This document shows positions 1-6,485 of a stretch of 8,437 nucleotides of DNA, piece after piece. The notes under the pieces are model-generated. The model did no database searches. It saw nothing but the letters and a program-made list of their open reading frames with translations, and was not told the origin of the DNA. Each line of letters begins with the position of its first letter. The first letter of the stretch is position 1. The position numbers and the translations under genes are program-made. This DNA is from Caryophanales bacterium UBA7476 (GTDB taxonomy: Bacteria > Bacillota_I > Bacilli_A > RF39 > UBA660): the NCBI GenBank assembly GCA_002477275.1, contig DLOU01000062.1:1-8437 (forward strand). Reading direction: 5' to 3'.

Positions 1-23
1 CTATATATATCATACAAGGATAT

Positions 24-395
24 ATGAAAAATAGAATTATATTTGAAATAATAGTTTTTGTTTTGACTTTTGTTCTTGTCTATTTTGTTTATTCAATTGT
101 AAATAAAGAAAAGAAGGGTAAAAAGAAAAAAGTTCCAGTTGAAGTTACACTCCTGGAGAATTATTTTAAAGTAGACATTTCTAAACTTAATTATAAAAAA
201 CTAATTAAACAAATTTCTTTAATATCTAGTTTAGATGTTTCTATTATTATTACTATTAGTTGTTTCTCAAACATTGGGGTTGTACGTATTATACTTGCTG
301 TAGTAATGATACTGCCTGTAATATTTTTGAGTTATTTATTATTTTCAAAATATTGTAATAAAAAAATACAAAATGAAAGAAGGAAGAGAAAATGA
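24..395 (+). CDS. Small membrane protein of unknown function upstream of leuS
   Basis: This is a 123-residue protein that I cannot assign to a named family. It has a hydrophobic N-terminal segment (about residues 5-26), a very basic patch (about 28-36, mostly Lys), a conserved-looking soluble stretch (about 37-62, containing VPVEVTLLENYF), then two closely spaced hydrophobic segments (about 63-83 and 86-108) and a basic tail (KKIQNERRKRK). By the positive-inside rule the Lys patch and the tail are probably cytoplasmic. An AAGGA lies only 3 nt before the ATG, so spacing is short. The frame is open to the window edge, so a start further upstream cannot be excluded, although the predicted N-terminus reads like a normal membrane-protein start. 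The stop overlaps the leuS start as ATGA, which suggests co-transcription and translational coupling. The operon promoter must lie left of the window. Confidence 0.75.
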   Translation: MKNRIIFEIIVFVLTFVLVYFVYSIVNKEKKGKKKKVPVEVTLLENYFKVDISKLNYKKLIKQISLISSLDVSIIITISCFSNIGVVRIILAVVMILPVIFLSYLLFSKYCNKKIQNERRKRK

Positions 396-2803
396 GTGAT
401 TTTACTAAAATAGAGAAAAAATGGCAAGAATATTGGGATAAGAATGGAACTTTTAAAGCTGTTAATGGTTCAAAAAAGAAACCTTATTATGTTTTAGTTG
501 AGTTTCCTTATCCAAGTGGTTCTGGTCTTCATGTAGGTCATGTAAGAAGTTATACTGCACATGATGCTATGGCTAGAATGCGAAGGATGAAAGGTGATAA
601 TGTATTATTTCCTATGGGATTTGATGCTTTTGGTGCACCAGCTGAACAATATGCTATTAAGAATCATATTCATCCAAAAGAAGCAGTTGAGGAAAATATT
701 AAGACTTTTAAAGGACAAATGGTAAAAATGGGATTTTCTTTTGATTGGTCTCGTGAATTTTCTACAACTGATCCAGATTATTATAAATGGACTCAATGGC
801 AATTCTTACAATTTTATAAACATGGTATGGCTTATAAGGAGAAGATGCCAGTAAATTGGTGCCCAAATTGTAAAACAGTTCTTTCTAATGAAGATTCTCA
901 AGGTGGAGAATGTGAAAGATGTGGAACTAAAGTTATTCAAAAAGAAAAGAGTCAATGGATGCTTAGAATGAGTAATTATGCTGAAGATTTATTAAATGGT
1001 CTTGATGATACTCATTTTGCTGATAAAGTTAAGCTTGGACAAATTAACTGGATAGGTAAATCTACTGGTGTAGAAGTTGATGTTGATATAGTTGGTGGAG
1101 GTAAGTTCTCTATATTTACTACTTGTATTGAGACTATATATGGTATTACATTCTTTGTAATTGCTCCAGATGGAAAATTAATTAAAGAATTAATGCCAAG
1201 AGTTGAAAATAAAGAAGAAGTAGAAGCTTATATTGAAGAGACTATGTCCAAATCTAATATGGATAGAACAGAGCTTAACAAAGGTAAAACTGGTGTAGAA
1301 GTTAAGGGTATTAAAGCTATTAATCCAGTTACTGGTAAAGAAGTTCCTGTTTATCTAGGTGACTTTGTATTAGGAAGTTATGGAACTGGTGCTGTAATGG
1401 CTGTTCCTAGTCATGATCAAAGAGATTTTGAATATGCTAAAGCTCATGATATACCAATGATTCAAGTTATTGATGGAGAAGGTGCAGATGTAGAAAACTG
1501 TGCTTATGAAAAAGGTAGTTATCTTGGAAAAGGAGCTAAACTTTTAAATAGTGGTGAATTTGATGGTTTAACTGTTGAAGAAGCTAAAGAAGCTATTACT
1601 AAGATGCTTGAAGAAAAAGGTATAGCAAGACGTGTTAATAACTATAAGATGAGAGATTGGATTTTCTCTAGACAAAGATTCTGGGGAGAACCAATTCCAA
1701 TGATAGATTGTCCTAAATGTGGATGGGTTCCAATGCCTGAAGAAGAACTTCCTTTAGTACTTCCAAATGTTGCAGAATATGAACCAACTGATAATGGTGA
1801 AAGCCCACTTGCTAAAATTACTGATTGGGTAAATTGTAAATGTCCTAAGTGTGGTGGTGATGCTAAGAGAGAAACTGATACTATGCCTCAATGGGCTGGT
1901 TCATCTTGGTATTTCTTAAGATTTATGGATCCACATAATGATAAAGAGTTTGCTTCAATGGATGCTATGAAATATTGGAATAAAGTTAATTGGTATAATG
2001 GTGGTATGGAACATACTGCTAGACACCTTCTTTATGCAAGATTCTGGGTTCAAATGCTTAATGATTATGGACTTGTTCCTAATCGTGAAATGATTGATAC
2101 TCGTGTAAGTCATGGTATGATTTTAGGACCTGATGGACTTAAAATGTCTAAGTCTAAAGGAAATGTAATTAATCCTGATGATATAGTAAATGAATATGGT
2201 GCTGATACATTAAGAGTATATGAAATGTTTATTGGTGATTATCAACAAGATGCAGCTTGGAATATTGATTCTTTAAGAGGATGTAAGAGATTCTTAGATA
2301 GAGTTATTAAACTAAAAGATAGTATTACTGATTCAAAAGAATATACTAATGAAGTACTTGCTAATAAGACTATTAAGAAAGTTGAAAACGATATTTTAAC
2401 TCTTAAATTTAATACTGCTATTTCAGCATTAATGATAATGGTTAATGAATATGAAAAACAAGATGTAGTTACTAAAGCTGATTATAAATTGTTATTAACA
2501 CTTCTTAATCCATTTGCACCACATATTACTGAGGAAATGAATGAAGCAATTGGTGAAAAACCAATTTGTGAATCAGAGTGGCCAGTTTATGATGAATCTA
2601 AAATTGTCGAAGATGAAATAGAAATTGGTGTTCAGGTAAATGGTAAAGTACGTGGAACTATTTCTATTAATAAAGATGAAGAAGAAGATGTAATTAAAGA
2701 GAAGGCTTTACAAGTTGAAAATGTTAAAAAGCATATCGATGGAAAAGAAATAGTTAAGTTTATCGTTATTAAAGGAAAGATAGTTAACATTGTTGTAAAA
2801 TAA
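392..2803 (+). CDS. leuS: Leucyl-tRNA synthetase
   Basis: This class I aminoacyl-tRNA synthetase charges tRNA-Leu with leucine in the cytoplasm using ATP. At 803 residues it matches the length usual for Firmicutes. The HIGH-type motif is HVGH at residues 47-50 (within PSGSGLHVGH) and the KMSKS loop is residues 584-588, followed by KGN. Cys pairs suggest zinc-binding knuckles at C157/C160 with C174/C177, and at C440/C443 with C484/C487. The CP1 editing domain spans roughly residues 220-410. Its threonine-rich motif, usually TTRPDT, reads TTCIET here (243-248), while the GTGAVMAVPSHDQRD region (331-345), with D342 and D345, is kept. The catalytic core continues with RDWIFSRQRFWGEPIP and GSSWYFLRFMD, and the C-terminal part is the anticodon-binding and tRNA-contact region. 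An AGGAAG-type ribosome binding site precedes the ATG, which overlaps the upstream stop by 4 bp. The gene appears intact. Confidence 0.98.
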   Translation: MSDFTKIEKKWQEYWDKNGTFKAVNGSKKKPYYVLVEFPYPSGSGLHVGHVRSYTAHDAMARMRRMKGDNVLFPMGFDAFGAPAEQYAIKNHIHPKEAVEENIKTFKGQMVKMGFSFDWSREFSTTDPDYYKWTQWQFLQFYKHGMAYKEKMPVNWCPNCKTVLSNEDSQGGECERCGTKVIQKEKSQWMLRMSNYAEDLLNGLDDTHFADKVKLGQINWIGKSTGVEVDVDIVGGGKFSIFTTCIETIYGITFFVIAPDGKLIKELMPRVENKEEVEAYIEETMSKSNMDRTELNKGKTGVEVKGIKAINPVTGKEVPVYLGDFVLGSYGTGAVMAVPSHDQRDFEYAKAHDIPMIQVIDGEGADVENCAYEKGSYLGKGAKLLNSGEFDGLTVEEAKEAITKMLEEKGIARRVNNYKMRDWIFSRQRFWGEPIPMIDCPKCGWVPMPEEELPLVLPNVAEYEPTDNGESPLAKITDWVNCKCPKCGGDAKRETDTMPQWAGSSWYFLRFMDPHNDKEFASMDAMKYWNKVNWYNGGMEHTARHLLYARFWVQMLNDYGLVPNREMIDTRVSHGMILGPDGLKMSKSKGNVINPDDIVNEYGADTLRVYEMFIGDYQQDAAWNIDSLRGCKRFLDRVIKLKDSITDSKEYTNEVLANKTIKKVENDILTLKFNTAISALMIMVNEYEKQDVVTKADYKLLLTLLNPFAPHITEEMNEAIGEKPICESEWPVYDESKIVEDEIEIGVQVNGKVRGTISINKDEEEDVIKEKALQVENVKKHIDGKEIVKFIVIKGKIVNIVVK

Positions 2804-2836
2804 AAAAATACTTCAAATTTTTGAAGTGTTTTTTTT
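2804..2836. terminator. Bidirectional intrinsic terminator between leuS and the convergent gene
   Basis: A 7-bp stem, ACTTCAA (2810-2816) with TTGAAGT (2821-2827), closes a 4-nt loop. A G·U pair and an A-run/T-run (A 2802-2808, T 2829-2836) can extend it. The T-run follows the hairpin on the plus strand and the A-run gives a U-tract on the minus strand, so one element can stop both convergent transcripts. The minus-strand U-tract overlaps the leuS stop codon, and the plus-strand U-tract overlaps the stop codon of the minus-strand gene. Confidence 0.85.
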
Positions 2837-3389
2837 AATTTACTTTATCTAAAGTAGCTGATACATGAACTCCAGAATCTGTTAATCTAATTCTAGAACA
2901 ATCATCAGATATTAAATAACTTTTTGGATCAGTAAAAACGGGATCTTCATCTCTAGGACCAGTTGTATGTTTTCTTATAATAAATGTTATTGTATTTTCA
3001 TTTATTGTAAATACACCTGCTTCTTCTTTATTTTCAACTACATAAGTTCCATCTTCTTTTAATATATATACTCCGCTATTTTTATCTCCGTTTACATAAT
3101 ATGTACCGTAGCATTTTTGTTTATTACTTGTTTGTGTAGTTGCTTGTGTTGTTGTTTGGTTTGTACTTGGTTTTTCAACTTCATTATTGTTATTGCTTGT
3201 GTTAGTTTCTTTTTCTTTTTTATTATCAATTGTATTAGCAGCTTCTTTTTTATCTGTATCTGAATTATTATTATTTTTAGCATTACCTCTCATAATTAAG
3301 AATACGGAACCACCACTAATAACTGCACCAATTAATAATCCTATAATCAAATTAAGCAATACGTTTTTATTTTTTTTCTCCTCATTCAT
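2835..3389 (-). CDS. Membrane-anchored extracellular protein of unknown function
   Basis: This 184-residue protein is not one I recognise. It has a charged start (MNEEKKNKN), one hydrophobic segment at about residues 10-33 ending in RGNAK, and a low-complexity linker at about 35-90 rich in Asn, Lys, Thr and Gln. The C-terminal domain (about 92-184) looks beta-rich, with short strands such as GTYYVNGD, GTYVVEN and NTITFIIRK. The hydrophobic segment has no lipobox Cys, so an uncleaved signal anchor with an outward-facing C-terminal domain is likely. C93 and C164 bracket the domain and could form a disulfide (inference). The start is supported by AAGGAGGA (plus coordinates 3397-3404) 7 nt upstream of the ATG. 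The plan of anchor, stalk and outer domain resembles that of the large surface protein at 5475. It is transcribed alone, towards leuS, and ends at the shared terminator. Confidence 0.85.
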   Translation of the reverse strand: MNEEKKNKNVLLNLIIGLLIGAVISGGSVFLIMRGNAKNNNNSDTDKKEAANTIDNKKEKETNTSNNNNEVEKPSTNQTTTQATTQTSNKQKCYGTYYVNGDKNSGVYILKEDGTYVVENKEEAGVFTINENTITFIIRKHTTGPRDEDPVFTDPKSYLISDDCSRIRLTDSGVHVSATLDKVN

Positions 3390-3415
3390 TCTTTTTTCCT
3401 CCTTTTTTTTAATAT

Positions 3416-3443
3416 ATCATATATTTGTTTATTGTTTCATCAA
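3416..3443 (-). promoter_or_regulatory. Putative sigma-A-type promoter for the minus-strand anchored protein
   Basis: Reading the minus strand, TTGATG (plus 3438-3443) and TATGAT (plus 3416-3421) are separated by 16 bp. Transcription would start around 3409 and leave a short leader containing the strong AAGGAGGA site. The match is reasonable, but the region is so AT-rich that chance matches are common. Confidence 0.45.
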
Positions 3444-3512
3444 TTTTTTTTACTTTTACAATAATAGACATTTTTTTAATTATTATTTATTTATAGTTTA
3501 ATTGGTGATGTT

Positions 3513-3683
3513 ATGAAAGTTAAACTTTTTGATTTAGAAGATGAAAAAGATTTAGAGGAAGAAATAAACTCATTTTTAAATGAACTTGAAGGAGAAGTGT
3601 GGGATATTAAATATCAAGTATCAACTTCCGTATCTGGTGAGGATCAAATTTATTGTTTTTCAGCAATGATAATTTATTATTAG
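3513..3683 (+). CDS. Cse60-like small acidic protein
   Basis: This 56-residue ORF starts MKVKLFDLEDEKDLEEEINS, continues FLNELEGEVWDIKYQVSTS and ends QIYCFSAMIIYY before TAG. The order of elements (KVKLFD start, acidic helix with DLEEEIN, then DIKYQ and the C-terminal QIYCFSAMIIY) matches my memory of the Cse60 family, first described as a sigma-E-controlled sporulation protein in Bacillus subtilis. Cse60-like proteins also occur outside sporulation contexts, and their biochemical role is not known to me. The ATG follows GGTGAT (3504-3509), which matches the 3' half of the extended Shine-Dalgarno sequence. The fold is probably one alpha helix packed on beta strands (inference). It lies 123 bp from the divergent anchored-protein gene, and the likely flippase promoter begins directly after its stop. 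Confidence 0.8.
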   Translation: MKVKLFDLEDEKDLEEEINSFLNELEGEVWDIKYQVSTSVSGEDQIYCFSAMIIYY

Positions 3684-3712
3684 TTTACCCATTTTTTCTT
3701 TTGTGATATTAT
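3684..3712 (+). promoter_or_regulatory. Putative promoter of the flippase gene
   Basis: TTTACC (3684-3689) and TATTAT (3707-3712) are 17 bp apart, and TGA directly before the -10 gives the extended -10 form TGnTATTAT. Transcription would start near 3719, about 28 nt before the flippase ATG and just ahead of its ribosome binding site. The -35 begins at the first base after the Cse60-like stop codon. No terminator is seen between the two genes, so read-through from upstream is also possible. Confidence 0.6.
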
Positions 3713-3746
3713 TTAGTTACAAGGTAGTTAGGAAGTGATTAGCATA

Positions 3747-5399
3747 ATGTTTAAGAAAAAAAGACTTTCTAAAAGTGGATTTGTACAAGGTGCATTTATT
3801 ACTACTTTTGGAATAGTTATCAGCAAGATATTGGGAATGTTTTATGTTATTCCTTTTTATGCTATTGTAAAGGAAAAGGGTGGAGCTTTATATGGTTATG
3901 CTTATACTATCTATTCATTCTTTTTAGCGCTTTCTACTGCTGGTATTCCTCTTGCTATTAGTAAAACAGTTAGTGAATATCATACACTTGGATATTATAA
4001 GACAAAAGAAAGAACGTTTAGAATAGCAAAACAAATATCTATCTTAATGGGACTAATATGTTTTATTCTTTTGTTTGTTTTTGCTCCACTGGTTGCTAAA
4101 CTTATTCTTGGCGATTTAACTGGAGGAAACACAATAGATGATGTTACTCATGTTATAAGAGTAATAGATACAGCAATATTAATTGTTCCAATTTTAAGTG
4201 TTTATAGAGGTTATTTAGAAGGACATAGGTATTTAAAATCAACATCTATATCTAATGTTTTGGAACAAATTGTAAGAGTTACACTAATTATATTTGGTTC
4301 ACTTTTATCTGTTTATGTATTTCATACTTCTTTAGATACTACTGTAGGTACAGCTCTTTTTGGAGCTACTCTTGGAGCATTCGTTGCATTTGTATATTTA
4401 TTTAAAGTAGTTCGTAAGAACAAAGGACAAATAACTAGAAAAAATTTAAATGTTAAAGAACCTAAAATTAGTAATAAGAAAATAATTAGAAAAATTATAA
4501 TTTATGCTATACCATTTATAATGATTGATGTTTTTAAGACAATGTATGATTTTATAGATATGTCTACAGTAGTAAAAACTATTGCAAGTATGAAAGATTA
4601 CTCACTTGCTCAGGCTGAAGAAATAATGAGTATAATGTCTACCTGGGGTTCTAAGTTTAATATGATTATTGGATCTATTTCTACTGGTATTATTGTAAGT
4701 TTAATTCCTACTCTTACAGAAAGTTTTATTGAAAAGGATAAGGAAGAAATAAATAAGAAAGTTAATAAAACTCTTCAGATGTTATTAGTTTTTGTAGTTC
4801 CTATGACTGTTGGTTTAAGTCTACTTTCTAGACCTGTTTGGATATTGTTCTATGGTAATAGTACTTATGGTCCATCCGTATTTGCATATTTTATATTTAT
4901 AGCTTTATTTGCTAGTTTGTTTACAGTTACTATTACTATTTTACAGGTGTTTAAAGATTATAAAACAATATATACTAGTTTGATAATTGGCTTTTTAATT
5001 AAATTATTATTAAATGTTTCCTTAATGAATAGCTTCAATAAAATGGGACTTCCTCCATACTATGGAAGTATAAGTTCAACTATAATAGGTTATTTTGTTT
5101 CAGCTGTTATATGTTTAATTGTGCTACAGAGAAAGTTTAACATTAATTATGAGAATACCCTTAAGGAGGGAATTAATATAATCTTTTCTACTTTATTTAT
5201 GGGTATTTCAATAATACTTCTTAGATTTGTTATACCTAATTATTCTTTGAATAGAATACTAAATATTCCAATTATTATTTGTTATACGTTTGTAGGTGGT
5301 TTGGTATACTTTATAATTGTTCATAAAAGTAATACTTTAAATAATATATTTGGCAAGAAATATTTTGAAAAAGTGTTAATCAAAAGCAAAAAGATGTAA
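3747..5399 (+). CDS. MOP-superfamily flippase, SpoVB/YtgP (MurJ)-type polysaccharide or lipid II exporter
   Basis: This is a 550-residue integral membrane protein with roughly 14 hydrophobic segments, the size and topology usual for the Bacillus YtgP/SpoVB branch of the multidrug/oligosaccharidyl-lipid/polysaccharide flippases. Family-typical features are the N-terminal FVQGAFITTFGIVISKILGM helix, a Gly- and Tyr-rich first loop (GGALYGYAYTIYSFFLALS), AGIPLAISK, and RGYLEGHRYLKSTSISN followed by EQIVRV (R154 to V178). Such proteins move lipid-linked cell-wall precursors such as lipid II, or other undecaprenyl-linked sugars, across the cytoplasmic membrane. The sequence alone does not fix the substrate. 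I chose the ATG at 3747 over the in-frame GTG at 3735, because that GTG lies inside the ribosome binding site AGGAAGTGAT (3730-3739), which sits 7 nt before the ATG. The gene has its own likely promoter and ends inside a terminator hairpin. Confidence 0.9.
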   Translation: MFKKKRLSKSGFVQGAFITTFGIVISKILGMFYVIPFYAIVKEKGGALYGYAYTIYSFFLALSTAGIPLAISKTVSEYHTLGYYKTKERTFRIAKQISILMGLICFILLFVFAPLVAKLILGDLTGGNTIDDVTHVIRVIDTAILIVPILSVYRGYLEGHRYLKSTSISNVLEQIVRVTLIIFGSLLSVYVFHTSLDTTVGTALFGATLGAFVAFVYLFKVVRKNKGQITRKNLNVKEPKISNKKIIRKIIIYAIPFIMIDVFKTMYDFIDMSTVVKTIASMKDYSLAQAEEIMSIMSTWGSKFNMIIGSISTGIIVSLIPTLTESFIEKDKEEINKKVNKTLQMLLVFVVPMTVGLSLLSRPVWILFYGNSTYGPSVFAYFIFIALFASLFTVTITILQVFKDYKTIYTSLIIGFLIKLLLNVSLMNSFNKMGLPPYYGSISSTIIGYFVSAVICLIVLQRKFNINYENTLKEGINIIFSTLFMGISIILLRFVIPNYSLNRILNIPIIICYTFVGGLVYFIIVHKSNTLNNIFGKKYFEKVLIKSKKM

Positions 5400-5423
5400 A
5401 TATTTGTATATTTACATCTTTTT
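5388..5423 (+). terminator. Intrinsic terminator overlapping the flippase stop codon
   Basis: A perfect inverted repeat of 16 bp runs from 5388-5403 to 5408-5423 around the 4-nt loop TTGT. Its central 13 bp are AAGATGTAAATAT and the complement, and the stem ends in an A-run facing a T-run. The last codons and the TAA stop (5397-5399) are part of the left arm. The A-run and T-run at the base could let it work in both directions, but only the plus-strand gene needs it here. Confidence 0.85.
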
Positions 5424-5446
5424 ACGTTTATCTTTACAATAAAATG

Positions 5447-5455
5447 TGGTATATT
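5447..5455 (+). promoter_or_regulatory. Putative extended -10 promoter of the surface-protein gene
   Basis: TGG followed by TATATT (5450-5455) forms an extended -10 element. A weak TTTATC at 5427-5432 lies 17 bp upstream as a possible -35. Transcription would start near 5462, which makes a very short leader carrying the ribosome binding site AAAGGTGAT. An alternative -35-like TTTACA at 5433-5438 has no well-spaced -10. Confidence 0.4.
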
Positions 5456-5474
5456 TTATGTAAAGGTGATAGGC

Positions 5475-6485
5475 ATGAAAAAGAAAGTTTTAATAATAGG
5501 TATTGTTATTGCATTAATAGTAGGTGGTTCAGTTACTGTTAATCATTTTGTTAATGAAAAAAATAATGCAAATGATGGTAATGAAGTAACAATCTCTAAA
5601 GATGATAATAAAGATGATGACTATTATTATGATGAACTTCCTAAAAAGTCTGAAAGTGATACTAATACTGAAGATGATTCAAAAGAAGAAAGTACTACAT
5701 CTGATGAAGATGATAAGAAAGAAGATTCTGAAAATGAAGATTCAAAAACTACTTCAGATGTAACTACAAATACTTCAGATAAGAAAGATAATCCTACATC
5801 TTATAGAGAAGATAATAATAGACAAACTAATCCTCAAACAAATACTCAACCTAATAAACCTGCAAGTAATCAAACTAACCCTCAAACAAATACTCAATCT
5901 AATAAGCCAGCTCAGACAAATTCATCAAATACTTCAACTACTACTACAAAACCTAAAGTAGTTACTTATGTTGTAAAATTTGATAGTGATGGAGGAACAG
6001 CTGTTTTAAATCAAATAGTTAATTCTAATGAAACTGCTTATAGACCTTCTAATCCTACTAAAACTGGGTATACTTTTAATGGATGGTTATTAAATGGTGT
6101 AAAATATAGTTTTAGTACTAAAGTAAACAGTAATATAACTTTAAAGGCTAGTTGGAATCCAAATAAATATACAGTTACTTATAAAGATGGTGACACTGTT
6201 ATTTCAACTCAATCAGTTAATTATAATGGAACAGCTTCTAAACCTACTAACCCTAGTAAAATAGGATATACATTTGCCGGATGGATGCTTAATGGAAATA
6301 GTTTTGATTTTAATACAAAAATAACTAGTCCAATTACATTACAAGCAAAATGGGTTATTAATTATTATTCTGTTGAATTTGATAGTAATGGAGGAAGTAG
6401 TGTAGAAACTGCTCTTGTTAGTCATAATGAAACAGTCGAAGAACCAGCAAACCCAACAAAAACAGGATATATATTTGCCGGATAG
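5475..6485 (+). CDS. Truncated InlB-repeat surface protein (5' part, ends at premature TAG)
   Basis: As written, translation yields 336 residues. They comprise a signal anchor (about residues 4-22, VLIIGIVIALIVGGSVTV), a stalk at about 27-164 that is first very acidic (runs of Asp, Glu and Lys) and then rich in Asn, Gln, Thr and Pro, two complete InlB-type B-repeats (165-231, 232-297) and most of a third. It stops at TAG, exactly where every other repeat has Trp in the GYTFxGW motif. I chose the ATG at 5475 over the in-frame GTG at 5466, because that GTG is part of the ribosome binding site AAAGGTGAT (5462-5470). The anchored product would expose repeats outside the cell but lack the C-terminal domain. 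Whether it is stable or functional is unknown. See the full-length locus entry for the downstream remainder. Confidence 0.75.
   Translation: MKKKVLIIGIVIALIVGGSVTVNHFVNEKNNANDGNEVTISKDDNKDDDYYYDELPKKSESDTNTEDDSKEESTTSDEDDKKEDSENEDSKTTSDVTTNTSDKKDNPTSYREDNNRQTNPQTNTQPNKPASNQTNPQTNTQSNKPAQTNSSNTSTTTTKPKVVTYVVKFDSDGGTAVLNQIVNSNETAYRPSNPTKTGYTFNGWLLNGVKYSFSTKVNSNITLKASWNPNKYTVTYKDGDTVISTQSVNYNGTASKPTNPSKIGYTFAGWMLNGNSFDFNTKITSPITLQAKWVINYYSVEFDSNGGSSVETALVSHNETVEEPANPTKTGYIFAG
5823..5911 (+). repeat. 48-bp tandem duplication in the N/Q/T/P-rich stalk
   Basis: Two copies of a 41-nt block (5823-5863 and 5871-5911) lie 48 bp apart and differ at only four positions. Each encodes QTNPQTNTQ followed by P or S and NKPA. 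The 48-bp period is a multiple of three, so gain or loss of copies would change stalk length without shifting the frame. Confidence 0.85.

Noticed and set aside
605..802. Antisense ORF within leuS
   Set aside because: It lies wholly inside a strongly supported gene and has no initiation signal.
3461..3500. Promoter for the Cse60-like gene (TAGACA at 3465, TATTTA at 3488, 17-bp spacer)
   Set aside because: The match is weak in a very AT-rich stretch and would leave an unusually short leader, so it is not reported as a feature.
3187..3501. Plus-strand hydrophobic ORF opposite the anchored-protein gene
   Set aside because: It is the antisense of an N/K/T-rich coding linker and a T-rich intergenic region, with no ribosome binding site. 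The minus-strand gene has a strong one and a coherent domain plan.
3735..3746. GTG start for the flippase at 3735
   Set aside because: The GTG is part of the ribosome binding site AGGAAGTGAT, and the ATG at 3747 has ideal spacing.
5466..5474. GTG start for the surface protein at 5466
   Set aside because: The GTG lies inside AAAGGTGAT, the ribosome binding site for the ATG at 5475.
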